Shown one piece after another: positions 50,001 to 59,709 of a DNA stretch of 64,000 bases (within the stretch, counting starts at the first letter, position 1; every line of letters starts with the position of its first letter). The DNA is taken from assembly GCF_000875895.1 (NCBI RefSeq), contig NZ_JXCF01000007.1, forward strand, positions 434,001 to 498,000, written 5' to 3'. Origin of the DNA: Staphylococcus gallinarum (lineage in GTDB: Bacteria; Bacillota; Bacilli; Staphylococcales; Staphylococcaceae). The notes under the pieces were generated by a model. That model saw only the letters and a program-made list of their open reading frames with translations, was not told the origin of the DNA and ran no database searches. The translations under genes were made by a program, and so were the position numbers.

Positions 50001-50631
50001 TTTGTTGTACTCCTTTCACATATTCAATGATTTCATACATTTTCTCACTATCTTTAACCCCATCAGTTTCAATTCCACTTGCAATGTCATAACCCACATG
50101 ATTCAAATTAAGTTGTTCGATTTTTTTTATATTTTCCAAATTAATACCACCAGCAATTAAAAATTCAATATCGGTTAATGATTTAAGTATCGACCAATCA
50201 TAAACTTTTCCAGTGCCACCAAAATCTTCAGATGGTGTATCGATAATAAACAAATCAACACTTTGTTGATAATGAATAATAGATTGTTGCAATGTTGCTA
50301 AATCTTTTGCAGGTAATGCCTTTATAATTTTTAGTTGTGGTGCAATTTGCTTTATATAATTTATTGTGGCTAAAGTTTCATCTCCGTGTAATTGAATGGT
50401 TGTAATACCAGTATGCGTTATTAAGTCAGATATAGTAGTTTTGCTAGGGTTGACCACAATAACCACTTTCTCTTTATCGTCGGGAATGAGTTGGGTGAAT
50501 TGATTAATGGTTTGTACATCTACAAAACGTTTACTCTTTGGATAATGTATAACACCAATTGCATCAATATTTAAATTTTTCGCCTTTTCAACATCATCTA
50601 ATGTTTTAAAGCCACAGAATTTTAGTTTCAT
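49993..50631 (-). CDS. trpF: Phosphoribosylanthranilate isomerase
   Basis: 212-residue TIM barrel catalysing the Amadori rearrangement in tryptophan synthesis. The catalytic Cys is in [12 protein letters not shown], the catalytic Asp in [15 protein letters not shown], and [11 protein letters not shown] forms the phosphate site. Its ATG overlaps the trpC stop by one base (TAATG). Confidence 0.96.
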   Translation of the reverse strand: MKLKFCGFKTLDDVEKAKNLNIDAIGVIHYPKSKRFVDVQTINQFTQLIPDDKEKVVIVVNPSKTTISDLITHTGITTIQLHGDETLATINYIKQIAPQLKIIKALPAKDLATLQQSIIHYQQSVDLFIIDTPSEDFGGTGKVYDWSILKSLTDIEFLIAGGINLENIKKIEQLNLNHVGYDIASGIETDGVKDSEKMYEIIEYVKGVQQNG

Positions 50632-51413
50632 TATGACTTCACCTTATCTAATTTTAAGCTTGGCAAAAATTCATTTAATTTATCACTTTTCATCAAAGAT
50701 TCTCCAATCAACAAGCCATCGATACCTGAATCAACAATATTTTCAACATCTTGTTTGTCATGAATACCACTTTCTGAAATATAGAAATATCCTGATTTTT
50801 TATCTTGTAATATTTCATTTGTATGCAGGACATCTGTAACAAAACGTCTTAAATCTCGATTATTCACTCCAATAATTTTAGGATCCAACTTATAAGCACG
50901 TGCTAATTCTTGTCTGTCATGAACTTCTATCAAGGCTTCTAGACCTAATGATGTTGCATAATCATATAAATCACGCAATGCTTCATCAGTAAGCACATTG
51001 ACGATTAACAATATTATCGAAGCACCTGCTTGTTTGGCCACATCGATTTGTATGCGATCTACTACAAAATCTTTGCATAATACAGGTAAATTGGTTTCAA
51101 CAGTTAACTCTTGTAGCCTTTCATAGCTTCCTGAAAAATAACGTTCATCAGTTAATACTGATACAGCATTCGCACCATATTGTTCATAATCCTTTACTTG
51201 TTGTGTTAAATTCCTCTCCGGTAATTTATCTAGAGACGGACTTTTCGACTTGATTTCTGCTATAACAGCTAAATCATTTGATTGTGCTAACTGTGACTCT
51301 AATGTAGGTTTATGGGAAACATCAATTTTTGATAATGATTCTAGTTTTTCTTCATAATATCCTACCTTTATCAGGTCCTTTTTATACTCTACGATTTCAT
51401 CTAATATAGTCAT
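50631..51413 (-). CDS. trpC: Indole-3-glycerol phosphate synthase
   Basis: 260 residues. Family motifs are [11 protein letters not shown] (catalytic Lys), [38 protein letters not shown] and ISESGI. It overlaps trpD by 17 bases; the ribosome site GGGAGG lies inside trpD. It converts the trpF product to indole-3-glycerol phosphate for TrpA. Confidence 0.97.
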   Translation of the reverse strand: MTILDEIVEYKKDLIKVGYYEEKLESLSKIDVSHKPTLESQLAQSNDLAVIAEIKSKSPSLDKLPERNLTQQVKDYEQYGANAVSVLTDERYFSGSYERLQELTVETNLPVLCKDFVVDRIQIDVAKQAGASIILLIVNVLTDEALRDLYDYATSLGLEALIEVHDRQELARAYKLDPKIIGVNNRDLRRFVTDVLHTNEILQDKKSGYFYISESGIHDKQDVENIVDSGIDGLLIGESLMKSDKLNEFLPSLKLDKVKS

Positions 51414-52413
51414 ACGTTTTGCCTCCCATTTTATTGTACTGTTCTAATGCTTTACCCTCATTAATCAATGTTTGCGCTTTTTCTACTCCATCTTTGATAC
51501 TTTCAGCTTTCTCAGCAACGTAAAGTGCTATACCAGCGTTCAACACAACAACATCTCTTTTTGCTGTTTGATCGCTACCAGTCAAAATATTTTTTGTAAT
51601 TTCTAAGTTATCTTGTGGACTGCCACCAACTAAGGCCTCATTGTTCGCACTTTGTAGTCCGACATCTGTTGCATTTAACGTATAATTGATCACGTCTCCT
51701 GTTTCAGTTACCTCATAAATAATATTGTCTCCTGAAAGCGTTGCTTCATCCATACCATTTGCACCATGCATTACGATTGCTCTTTTTCTCCCTAAATCTG
51801 CAAGGGTATGCGCAATTTTTTCTAATTTGGATGTTTCATAAACGCCCATCACTTGATAATCCAATTTAAATGGATTAATTAATGGACCAGTAATATTAAA
51901 TATTGTTGGCGTACTAATTTGTTTTCTAACAGGTTGGATATGCTTCATAATTGGATACGTTTCTGTTGCACTTAAAAACACTAACCCTTTATCTTGAAGT
52001 TGTTCAGGTGTTTCCTCAACTGTTCTCGTCTTGATATTCATCGCATTTAATAGATCTGTACTTCCAGAGGCAGATGTTACGCTTTTATTTCCATGTTTAA
52101 TTACAGGGACACCAGCGCTAGCAACTACAAATGAAACAGTAGTTGAGATGTTAAAGCTATTTGACTTATCTCCACCTGTACCACAAACGCACATACTATC
52201 GCTATAGGTAGGTTGTTGATCATACATTGAATGAATTAAACTTTTTGAAATATAAGTTAACTCATCTTGAGTAATTTCCTTTTCTGAAAATGTCTCTAAT
52301 AATTTCACCTTTTCACTATCAGTTAAATCTGTGTTGATTAGACTGGAAATAAATTCATTCATATCTTCTTGATTTAATGGTTTATATTGATTTAACTTTG
52401 TTTGTAATTGCAT
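51397..52413 (-). CDS. trpD: Anthranilate phosphoribosyltransferase
   Basis: 338 residues of nucleoside phosphorylase-like fold. PRPP binding is shown by [15 protein letters not shown], the anthranilate site by [17 protein letters not shown], and metal binding by [13 protein letters not shown]. It overlaps trpG by 32 bases and starts behind GGGAGG within that gene. Confidence 0.97.
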   Translation of the reverse strand: MQLQTKLNQYKPLNQEDMNEFISSLINTDLTDSEKVKLLETFSEKEITQDELTYISKSLIHSMYDQQPTYSDSMCVCGTGGDKSNSFNISTTVSFVVASAGVPVIKHGNKSVTSASGSTDLLNAMNIKTRTVEETPEQLQDKGLVFLSATETYPIMKHIQPVRKQISTPTIFNITGPLINPFKLDYQVMGVYETSKLEKIAHTLADLGRKRAIVMHGANGMDEATLSGDNIIYEVTETGDVINYTLNATDVGLQSANNEALVGGSPQDNLEITKNILTGSDQTAKRDVVVLNAGIALYVAEKAESIKDGVEKAQTLINEGKALEQYNKMGGKTYDYIR

Positions 52414-52978
52414 TGTCTTTTGCCTCCCTTACTATTTCAATAAAGTTTTTGATTATTGTTTCACCATATTCTGTGGCAAATGATTCAGGGTGATACTGAA
52501 TACCAAAATGTAATTCACTTTGATGTTCAAATGATTGAATACAATCCACGGTTTCTGCAGTTATTGTTAAACAATTAGGAAATGTTTTAGGATTACTAAT
52601 CAACGAGTGATATCGCATTATTTCAGAATATTCTGGCATATTTTGATATAAAGGTGTATCTTTGATTACTTTCATTTGATCTGTTTTTCCGTGCTTAATG
52701 CTATCAGCTTGTATTACATCTCCACCATAATATGCTGTTAAAGCTTGCGAGCCTAAACAAACGCCTAATATTGGTTTATCTTTATAATGTTCAATGATTG
52801 TCATTAAATCCTTTGTATCTAACGGATGTCCAGGTCCTGGCGAAATTAATACACCGTCGACATTCAAATCATATATATCAGGATCATCTGGATATTTCAC
52901 TATAACTTCTTCTTGTTTAGCAATCATATCTACTAAGTTATAAGTAAACGAATCATAATTATCAACTATAAGAATCAT
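52382..52978 (-). CDS. trpG: Anthranilate synthase, glutamine amidotransferase component
   Basis: 198-residue class-I glutamine amidotransferase giving ammonia to TrpE. The nucleophile Cys is in [10 protein letters not shown], and the His-Glu pair is in [10 protein letters not shown]. It overlaps trpE by four bases (ATGA) and starts behind GGAGG. The last ten or so residues ([12 protein letters not shown]) read through the start of trpD and may be a non-conserved tail. Confidence 0.96.
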   Translation of the reverse strand: MILIVDNYDSFTYNLVDMIAKQEEVIVKYPDDPDIYDLNVDGVLISPGPGHPLDTKDLMTIIEHYKDKPILGVCLGSQALTAYYGGDVIQADSIKHGKTDQMKVIKDTPLYQNMPEYSEIMRYHSLISNPKTFPNCLTITAETVDCIQSFEHQSELHFGIQYHPESFATEYGETIIKNFIEIVREAKDNAITNKVKSI

Positions 52979-54381
52979 GGTGATACCTCCAATAAACTTT
53001 TAGCTTTCAATCTTGTTTCTTCATATTCTTTTTCTGGAATAGAATCATATACAACGCCACAACCTGCTTGTACATTAACATGTGTATCGTCTATCATCAT
53101 TGTACGTATTGCTAAAGCAAAATCTAAATCATGATTACAATTGATATAACCTATACCTCCACTATAAATACCGCGTTTATGTGGTTGCGCTTCATAAATA
53201 CGTTGAATTGCTCTTAACTTCGGTGCACCCGAAACTGTTCCAGTAGGTAATAAACTTGCAATGACTGACATCGGTGAGTAATCGTCGTTTAATTTACCCG
53301 TCACTTCACTGACAATATGAATAACGTGTTCATATCGCTCAATTGCCATTAGTTTTTCAATTTTTGAAGTTCCCGTCGTACTAATTCTATGAATATCATT
53401 TCTTCCTAAATCAACTAGCATACTGTGCTCGCTTAACTCTTTTTCATCATTTTTTAGTAATTTTTCATTTTCAATATCTTCAGCTTCATTCTTACCACGC
53501 TTAATTGTGCCTGCTATTGGATTTGTCACAACTGTATCACCTTTCACCTTAACAAAGCTTTCTGGTGAACTACCCACAACGATAGGCTCATCCATATTGA
53601 GATAATACATATATGGACTTGGATTTTGACGTTTTAAATTTTGATACAATTGATAAGCTAATTGCTTTAGATGATTGCCAAATTGATGACGATAACTATA
53701 AATAATAGAGGGTACGACTTGGAACATATCACCCTGCTGTATTAAAGACTTCATAGCACTAACCGTTTCTTCAAATTCTGACTGTGTCATATTAGCTTCA
53801 ATCTGCTTATTACTTAAATCATGCGCTTTATATTCAGGATAAATCGTAATATGCTTTAATTCGTTAATTCTATCTTGAACACGCTGTTTCAATTCAGATT
53901 CTGCTTGATTTGAAAATAAATTAGTTGCGATAATAAACAATTGCTCTTTATAGTGGTCAAACACATAAACATCTTCTACCATATGAAATTTAGCATCATG
54001 CTGTGGATGATCTTCCAATTCAATTTGTTTTAAAACAGGAAACTCATGTCTAACTAAATCAAAACTACATGATCCTACAAACCCTGATATAAATGGTAGA
54101 GCTGCTAATTCACTATCATCGATTTCCGCTTTATAGTCGTTGACCAACACTTTCAATGCTTGATAAGGGTTATCATTAATTATTTTTTGTTGTTCATTCG
54201 TTACAACTTCTAAAGTTTCGTTATCTAATGTTACGGATCCATACGTATCAAATATCACAATGGAATAACGTCCCTTTAATTGTGATTGATCCGAACTTTC
54301 AAGGACAATTTTTTGCTTTCTTAATCTCGCTAATGCTTCCGGTGTTACTTCAGCATTTAATTTTTCATAATATATTTTCAT
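52975..54381 (-). CDS. trpE: Anthranilate synthase component I
   Basis: 468 residues. It makes anthranilate from chorismate and ammonia. The feedback-site motif VLESSDQSQLKGRYS near residue 30 is the usual tryptophan-binding LLES type. Chorismate-binding residues lie in NPIAGTIKRGKNEAED, LVDLGRNDIHRI, PTGTVSGAPKLRA and GCGVVYDS. It is the first gene of the trp operon and starts behind a strong AGGAGG after a double T-box leader. Confidence 0.97.
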   Translation of the reverse strand: MKIYYEKLNAEVTPEALARLRKQKIVLESSDQSQLKGRYSIVIFDTYGSVTLDNETLEVVTNEQQKIINDNPYQALKVLVNDYKAEIDDSELAALPFISGFVGSCSFDLVRHEFPVLKQIELEDHPQHDAKFHMVEDVYVFDHYKEQLFIIATNLFSNQAESELKQRVQDRINELKHITIYPEYKAHDLSNKQIEANMTQSEFEETVSAMKSLIQQGDMFQVVPSIIYSYRHQFGNHLKQLAYQLYQNLKRQNPSPYMYYLNMDEPIVVGSSPESFVKVKGDTVVTNPIAGTIKRGKNEAEDIENEKLLKNDEKELSEHSMLVDLGRNDIHRISTTGTSKIEKLMAIERYEHVIHIVSEVTGKLNDDYSPMSVIASLLPTGTVSGAPKLRAIQRIYEAQPHKRGIYSGGIGYINCNHDLDFALAIRTMMIDDTHVNVQAGCGVVYDSIPEKEYEETRLKAKSLLEVSP

Positions 54382-54399
54382 TTCAACTTACCTCCTAAT

Positions 54400-54442
54400 A
54401 AAAAAACAGCACCCTTAACTCAAATTATGTCAAGGACGCTGT
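54400..54442 (-). terminator. Terminator of the second trp T-box
   Basis: On the minus strand ACAGCGTCCTTGAC pairs with GTTAAGGGTGCTGT and is followed by seven T. It overlaps the T-box sequence, so it is exclusive with the antiterminator. Confidence 0.9.
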
Positions 54443-54610
54443 CGCGCGGTACCACCTAAATTTAGTAGAAAAAAATCTCTACTCACTCTTAAGTTATTAA
54501 ATTTTAAATCCAACAAAACCCAATTTCAGTTTATGTGAGTGTTAGTTTGCATCGACCACTAACTTTCTGAAACTACTCATTCATAACCTACTACATTTTG
54601 TTTTCCATAA
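54400..54610 (-). promoter_or_regulatory. T-box riboswitch 2, tryptophan type, proximal to trpE
   Basis: Minus-strand leader with a stem I including CAGAAAGTTAGTGGTCGATG, a TGG (Trp) triplet in the word GAAATTGGGTTTT, and the T-box AGGTGGTACCGCGCGAC (54457-54441). Uncharged tRNA-Trp should stabilise the antiterminator and let transcription reach trpE. Confidence 0.93.
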
Positions 54611-54619
54611 TTTTGAATA

Positions 54620-54840
54620 TAAAAAGACACCACAATAACGCATTCTGTAAGGACGCGTTACCGTGGTGCCACCTTAGTTAACAATTTCATTTGTTCACTT
54701 AAAAAATATAATATTATACATTCAAAAGCCCAATTCACAATATATGCCGTGCTAATTTTCATCAACCATTAGCTTTCTGTGTACTACGAATCATATATGT
54801 TACTCATACTTTCAAATGGCAACCAAAGTTGCAAAAAGTA
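54620..54840 (-). promoter_or_regulatory. T-box riboswitch 1, tryptophan type, distal
   Basis: A second complete leader upstream of the first: stem I with CAGAAAGCTAATGGTTGATG, the triplet TGG in GAATTGGGCTTTTGAA, and the T-box AAGGTGGCACCACGGTAACG (54675-54656). Both leaders share the specifier TGG, so both should read tRNA-Trp. Confidence 0.92.
54621..54668 (-). terminator. Terminator of the first trp T-box
   Basis: On the minus strand CACCACGGTAACGC pairs with GCGTTATTGTGGTG (two mismatches or GU pairs) and is followed by TCTTTTT. The left arm is part of the T-box sequence. Confidence 0.9.
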
Positions 54841-54850
54841 ATTAACTAGA

Positions 54851-54879
54851 ATAATACGAGCATCTCAGTTATTTGTCAA
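54851..54879 (-). promoter_or_regulatory. Promoter of the trp operon
   Basis: On the minus strand TTGACA (54879-54874) and TATTAT (54856-54851) are 17 bp apart and lie just upstream of the first T-box. A weaker CodY-like word (12 of 15) lies at 54891-54905. Confidence 0.88.
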
Positions 54880-54939
54880 CAGTAATCATCTTTTTTTTGA
54901 AAATTAATATCCTGTTATATATATTAAGCATCTACTAAT

Positions 54940-55662
54940 TTAGTAAAAACTAACTTTGGATTGATCTTTATCTAATTTTATAATGACATTAGTATTGTCT
55001 CGTTCATGTTTACCATAATGTTCTTGTACTCCCGAAAATCTTGAATTACCTATTTTCTTCGTTGACAATTTACGATTAACATTAAGCATTCCCATATTTT
55101 CTAGGTCTTCTTTATATTCTTTCATATCATTTATTGATACACTAACTAAACTCGGTAGGTCAATCATTGTTTCTTGATGCTTTCCATTTTTCAGCGTAGT
55201 TTCAATATTAAACTTATGAAACTTTGGTTTTACATACTTTATTGTTCTTAAATCCTTTAATTCTTCATTGTATTTCTTATAATCTGAACTGCCCTTTTTT
55301 TCATAAGAAATCAATGATTTTAATGTATCTTCTCTAGAGCTATATTCTTTATCAAAGTTATGTTTATCCTGTTTCGCAGCCCATTTCACCACTTCTTTAT
55401 CATCTTTTTTAGACAATTCTTTTAAGTTCGTTGTCGATTCTTCTAAATTATATCCTTTCATTTTGCCATCTTTAACTTGTATAATTTGAGTTATTTCATT
55501 ATCTTTATTAATTTCTTTCGACGATTGATGAGATATGTATAAAATATGTTCCCCAGTTCCAAGTTTTGATAATGCTAATGGTTTACCTTCTTTTTTAGAA
55601 CTAAAGCCACAACCTGCCAGTACAATTGTAAACATTAATAATATTCCTACAACTTTTTTCAT
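54940..55662 (-). CDS. Staphylococcal lipoprotein of unknown function
   Basis: 240 residues. The N-terminus is a lipoprotein signal with lipobox LAGC and a lysine-rich start (MKKVVGILLMF), so the mature protein is anchored outside the membrane. The mature part is very rich in lysine and charged residues, with no domain I recognise. I chose the second of two adjacent ATGs, seven bases after AAGGAG. It is a single-gene unit just upstream of the trp promoter region. Function unknown. Confidence 0.8.
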   Translation of the reverse strand: MKKVVGILLMFTIVLAGCGFSSKKEGKPLALSKLGTGEHILYISHQSSKEINKDNEITQIIQVKDGKMKGYNLEESTTNLKELSKKDDKEVVKWAAKQDKHNFDKEYSSREDTLKSLISYEKKGSSDYKKYNEELKDLRTIKYVKPKFHKFNIETTLKNGKHQETMIDLPSLVSVSINDMKEYKEDLENMGMLNVNRKLSTKKIGNSRFSGVQEHYGKHERDNTNVIIKLDKDQSKVSFY

Positions 55663-55890
55663 CATTGTCTCCTTTTCTGTTATTAAATTTTATATTATTC
55701 GTCATCATTCATTCTAGGATGCATTTTCTTTACATCTCTTGAATATTTCAAACAATATAAATTTATATCTTTTAACTTTCTTACGTTTTAATTATATATT
55801 AAAATTGATTGTGTTAATACATTTTTTTGTGTTACTAAATTTTAATACGATAATAGATTTTCCAATTACATAAATTGATATTGTCAAACA

Positions 55891-55935
55891 CAAAAACACC
55901 CCTAAAAGTGAGTTTTTGGTTCTACTTTCAGGAGT
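55891..55935 (-). terminator. Terminator of the M42 peptidase gene
   Basis: On the minus strand ACTCCTGAAAGT pairs with ACTTTTAGGGGT (two GU pairs) around a 14-base loop, followed by GTTTTTG. Confidence 0.8.
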
Positions 55936-55958
55936 ATTTATAAAGATATTAAATTGAC

Positions 55959-56987
55959 TTATAAAGCTGTAAGACAATATGCCTTTAGTAATGCTGCAGT
56001 GGCATTTAATGAGTCGATGTGTGTTCTTTCAAGTGCGTGTGATGATTCTATACCAGCACCAAATAAACCATGTCGTACATCTGCACCAGCTTTGAGCGCT
56101 GCTGATGCATCGGAACTATAATATGGATAAATATCAATTTTATATGGTATTTTATTAATTTTGCAGAGGCTAACGAGTTGTTCCTTTAAGGCTTTATGAT
56201 ATGGTCCTGAACCGTCTTTAGCACAAATTGAAACTGTGTATTCGTCGGATGCTTGGCCATCGCCTAGCGCTCCCATATCTAAAGCAATATATTCAACAAC
56301 TTTAGGTGATATTGATGCATTTGCACCATAACCAATTTCCTCATTATTAGAAATATAAAATTGTGTCGTTTGTGGTAATGTTAATTGATTATGTTTGATA
56401 TCCTTCAATAATTCAATAATCATTGCAACACTTGCTTTATCATCTAAATGACGCGATTTAATAAATCCAGATTCTGTTATTTGTGTCCTAGGATCGAAAC
56501 TGATAAAGTCACCGACCTCAATCCCTAAACTTTCTGTATCTGCTTTGCTCATTACCTTTTCATCTAAACGTACTTCCATATGTTCTATATCCCGTGGTAG
56601 TTGATGATTATCACGATATACATGTACACTCGTTTCATGCATACAGATTGTGCCACTATAGATTTGACCTGCTGCTGTTTCTATTTCACAGTATTCACCT
56701 TCGATCGCATTATAATGAAATCCTCCGATTAATGTTAAAGCTAATCGCCCATCTTCTTTGATTTCTTTTACCATTGCACCTAATGTATCAACATGTGCAG
56801 TTATACATTTATACTGTGCATCGTTTTGACCATTAACTGTGATTAATAATGCACCTTTGTTAGTGATTTCCGTATCAAAACCTAATTTCTGCGCGTGTTG
56901 TTGTACATACTCTATCGCACGTGTAGTATGGCCTGATGGACTATTAATCTCTGTAAGTTCTTTAATTGTTTTAAAAATAGCTTCCAT
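55959..56987 (-). CDS. M42-family metallopeptidase (glutamyl/deblocking aminopeptidase type)
   Basis: 342-residue binuclear metal aminopeptidase of the M42 family, often misnamed endoglucanase. Metal and catalytic segments appear in order: ITAHVDTLGAM, KSRHLDDKASVAM, ISNNEEIGYGANA with the catalytic Glu pair, IALDMGALGDG and SSHALERTHID. Such enzymes form large tetrahedral assemblies that trim peptides inside the cell. It matches B. subtilis YsdC-type proteins and lies next to trp in S. aureus as I recall. Length is normal. Confidence 0.9.
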   Translation of the reverse strand: MEAIFKTIKELTEINSPSGHTTRAIEYVQQHAQKLGFDTEITNKGALLITVNGQNDAQYKCITAHVDTLGAMVKEIKEDGRLALTLIGGFHYNAIEGEYCEIETAAGQIYSGTICMHETSVHVYRDNHQLPRDIEHMEVRLDEKVMSKADTESLGIEVGDFISFDPRTQITESGFIKSRHLDDKASVAMIIELLKDIKHNQLTLPQTTQFYISNNEEIGYGANASISPKVVEYIALDMGALGDGQASDEYTVSICAKDGSGPYHKALKEQLVSLCKINKIPYKIDIYPYYSSDASAALKAGADVRHGLFGAGIESSHALERTHIDSLNATAALLKAYCLTAL

Positions 56988-57015
56988 ATGTACTACCTCA
57001 CTTATATTGATTTAA

Positions 57016-57354
57016 TTAATAACTTGTAGTTATTTTTATTTCCGTTCTTATAATTATATATAATATACCTACAAAAAATAGTAAAACTTGAATAATTAGT
57101 GAACTTGGTGTTAACCACGTTGTGATATCCCAAAGTAACGCTAAGACGCCTAATACAACCCCTACTTTGTTTACCTGTTCTGAATATTTTAAAAACATTT
57201 GTTGTGCAAATTGCCAACTTTTATCATTTTTCAATGATTTAAAACTGCGATAGCCCATTAGTAAATTGGGTTTAGCTATTAAATTTTGCTGCACATTCTT
57301 CTTGAAATTTCGTATGATCAAATGATGCGCTACTATGAAAGTTAGCAAAAGCAT
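57016..57354 (-). CDS. SdpI/YhfL-like small membrane protein
   Basis: 112 residues with a hydrophobic N-terminus, a central soluble stretch (LLMGYRSFKSLKNDKSWQFAQQMF) and two C-terminal helices. The central words NxxxGYRS...SWxFA recall the SdpI/YhfL family, whose founding member protects against the SdpC toxin. The ribosome site GGAGG is 12 bases from the ATG, which is long. It may have lost its N-terminal helix compared with relatives, or be a short family version. No toxin gene is linked. A shadow frame at 57002-57217 is not coding. Confidence 0.65.
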   Translation of the reverse strand: MLLLTFIVAHHLIIRNFKKNVQQNLIAKPNLLMGYRSFKSLKNDKSWQFAQQMFLKYSEQVNKVGVVLGVLALLWDITTWLTPSSLIIQVLLFFVGILYIIIRTEIKITTSY

Positions 57355-57395
57355 ATTGCTACATATCCTCCCTTAGATAAATTAACACAAAGATA

Positions 57396-57434
57396 GCCAA
57401 CCCAAGTGATGATTTAATCTTGGGTTGGCATTTT
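57396..57434 (-). terminator. Probable terminator of the prenyl-synthase-like gene
   Basis: GCCAACCCAAG and CTTGGGTTGGC form a perfect 11-bp stem with a 12-base loop. The minus-strand T-tract is weak (CTTTG), and it is 165 bases beyond the gene. Confidence 0.6.
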
Positions 57435-57593
57435 ATAAACTATATGTCTCGAATACTAAATGTTGAATGTTTATTAGTGCAATTTCAATAATCATATAAA
57501 AGTATCTATTAAACATGTATCATTCCAAATATAAATTACTTAAATATATGACTAAACTTGTTACCTTAATACATTCTTAAGTGTTTATTCGAT

Positions 57594-58412
57594 TTAATCT
57601 TTTTGAATTTCTTCCACTGTTTCTTCAACTTCTTGGCGCGATATTTTCTCACGTCCATTTTTCATTGCTTTTAAACTTTTATATGCAAGCGCTAGAGGTA
57701 GTCGACAGAATAATAATATCGTCTTTTTATTGATATCCTTTTTATATTCATCTGCTTTAGCTAGATTTTCTTCAGCATATTTAAATAAATCATCACGCGT
57801 CCAACCATCTGGTTTAAAGCTCACACCACGTTCTTCTAAGTCTTCATCTTCATTACGCAAGATATTTACGGCTTGTAGACCTCGACCAAAGCCAATTGCT
57901 AAATCGCGGTCAGTCTTAACACCGGCACAAATGTCCCAAATTTCTGACAACATGACACCTACTAATCCAGCAACATAATATGTATAATCATCCAAATCTT
58001 CTCGTGTATGGATTTCCCAGTTTGCCTTAGCCCACTTCGCCATACCATATGCCATCTCACTCGTAGATGACTTAACAACTGTTAATGTCTTATCAGGACA
58101 AGCCTCCAACCAATCACCTAAACGACGGGTAACTTCAGGCATATCATCTAGAACAGGTTCTAAAATATTAAGATATTCGGTCTCATTAAATGGTTTCTTT
58201 AACAAATCACTGACTTGCATTAATAAATCATATTTCAAATCGTTATCGATTTCTTCATGATCTTCAATTTCATCAATTGCACGCATTACCAAATAAGCCG
58301 ATGCAACTGTATGTTTGATTTCTTTATCTAAAAAAGTAATCGGTATATAGAATGTACGGCTCGTTTCTTTCAGAACTCGCATTGCATCCTTTGGGAAATT
58401 CTTTTCTGTCAT
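57594..58412 (-). CDS. Squalene/phytoene-synthase-family protein with altered second Asp motif
   Basis: 272 residues, all-helical prenyl-diphosphate fold. Family parts: SRTFYIPITFL at the N-terminus, a first aspartate motif DEIED (Asp47 and Asp51), the central GLVGVMLSEIW, and a second motif in QAVNILRNEDEDLEERG. In CrtM-type enzymes this reads RDxxED; here the first Asp is Asn187, while Asp191 is kept. The normal staphylococcal CrtM is encoded elsewhere with crtN, so this is a second family member with no linked desaturase. It could make a C30 prenyl product or be a diphosphate phosphatase like B. subtilis YisP. Start ATG 58412 follows GGGAGG. Confidence 0.85.
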   Translation of the reverse strand: MTEKNFPKDAMRVLKETSRTFYIPITFLDKEIKHTVASAYLVMRAIDEIEDHEEIDNDLKYDLLMQVSDLLKKPFNETEYLNILEPVLDDMPEVTRRLGDWLEACPDKTLTVVKSSTSEMAYGMAKWAKANWEIHTREDLDDYTYYVAGLVGVMLSEIWDICAGVKTDRDLAIGFGRGLQAVNILRNEDEDLEERGVSFKPDGWTRDDLFKYAEENLAKADEYKKDINKKTILLFCRLPLALAYKSLKAMKNGREKISRQEVEETVEEIQKD

Positions 58413-58595
58413 TTTCTTGTTACCTCCCTTTTTTAAAATACTATCACATAATGGCAAAATAAAACATTATTCCAAGGCAAATTCAATTTATAGCCTTCAA
58501 TTATCTATAAACAATAATTTATTCTATAATTTGCAATAAATAAGATTTGCAATATTAAAAAATTATCATTTATATTTTTTGTATTATCCTAGTGA

Positions 58596-59528
58596 TCAAT
58601 ACCCTTTTTGAAAATCAACTTTATTATTGAGATGATTTTTATTTTCTATATTTTGCAATGTCTCATAAAAGCATGCAACTGCATCATCAATATCTGTCAA
58701 CGCTGATATGTGTGGTGTGATAGTTATATCACTTCTATCCCACAGAACAGAATTGGTCGGTAAAGGTTCTTCATCCACAACATCTAATATAGCATGGCGA
58801 ACAGTATTATTTTCTAGTGCTTGTATTAAGTCCTCAGTATTGACAACTTGTCCCCTGCCTACATTAATAAAGACTGCTTTATTAAACGTTTTAAAAATAG
58901 TGCTATTAAATAACTGATTTGTTTCTTGTGTTAAAGGCAACGTGCTAATTATGTAATCTGATTTTTCTACATATTGACTAGATTGTGCTACTGTTGTCAC
59001 AGCTTTAAATTCACTTTTTTGCTCGCCACTATACGAAATACCGTATACTGTAATACCTAATAACGAAAAAATTTCCGCTATTTTCTTACCAATTTCCCCT
59101 GTTCCAAATAGAGTTACTGTAATTTCCTTTAATGGTTTAGGAGTGACAACAGACCATTGTTTATTTCTTTGCTGTTTCTCTAATATTTCGTGATGTTGTG
59201 CTTCTTTAAGCATGTAACTGAGACAATATTCTGCCATTTTTTGTCCGAAATCTGTTACTGTTCTCGTTAAAAGTGTTCCTGATTCAAACCAACCCTTTAA
59301 TTGTAAATAATTATTTACACCAGCATTGAACGTATGTACCCACGAAACTTGCTGCGGTTGAAAGCTTTGGCTAGGGCTAAAACCTACATATACATCTGCC
59401 CATATTAAATCATTATTATCTATTTCCTGTAATTGCTTAAATAATAAATTATAATTTTTTAATTTTGGTAGATATTCATGAAATGCTGCTTGATAATCAC
59501 CAGCTATTAATATATTTTGAATCTTCAT
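58596..59528 (-). CDS. D-2-hydroxyacid dehydrogenase
   Basis: 310-residue NAD-dependent reductase of 2-keto acids. The cofactor motif is TLFGTGEIGKKIA, the catalytic Arg is in INVGRGQVVNTEDLI, Glu in LDVVDEEPLP, and His in ITPHISALTD. The N-terminal substrate domain is short and divergent. Substrate (lactate, glycerate, hydroxyisocaproate, phenyllactate) is not readable. It stands alone next to tyrA but on the opposite strand. Confidence 0.9.
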   Translation of the reverse strand: MKIQNILIAGDYQAAFHEYLPKLKNYNLLFKQLQEIDNNDLIWADVYVGFSPSQSFQPQQVSWVHTFNAGVNNYLQLKGWFESGTLLTRTVTDFGQKMAEYCLSYMLKEAQHHEILEKQQRNKQWSVVTPKPLKEITVTLFGTGEIGKKIAEIFSLLGITVYGISYSGEQKSEFKAVTTVAQSSQYVEKSDYIISTLPLTQETNQLFNSTIFKTFNKAVFINVGRGQVVNTEDLIQALENNTVRHAILDVVDEEPLPTNSVLWDRSDITITPHISALTDIDDAVACFYETLQNIENKNHLNNKVDFQKGY

Positions 59529-59673
59529 TATTATTCTCCTTTGTTAACTGTACCAAATCATACCTTCTATAATTATACATTTAAATTTTTATTCTTCGTT
59601 AATATTCCCTTCACTGTATCGACTAAATATACTGATTGATGTTGCTTATTAATACTTGCTACTATACAATATT

Positions 59674-59688
59674 ACTATTCTGAAAATT
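59674..59688. promoter_or_regulatory. Probable CodY site upstream of tyrA
   Basis: ACTATTCTGAAAATT matches 13 of 15 positions of the CodY consensus. It lies 21 bases before the tyrA ATG, just ahead of the ribosome site. Confidence 0.6.
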
Positions 59689-59709
59689 TTGATAGAGGTG
59701 ATTCGCTTT

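Noticed and set aside
57002..57217. 71-residue frame overlapping the SdpI-like gene
   Set aside because: Alternative frame of the same DNA with no ribosome site and no membrane or family pattern, while the other frame shows both.
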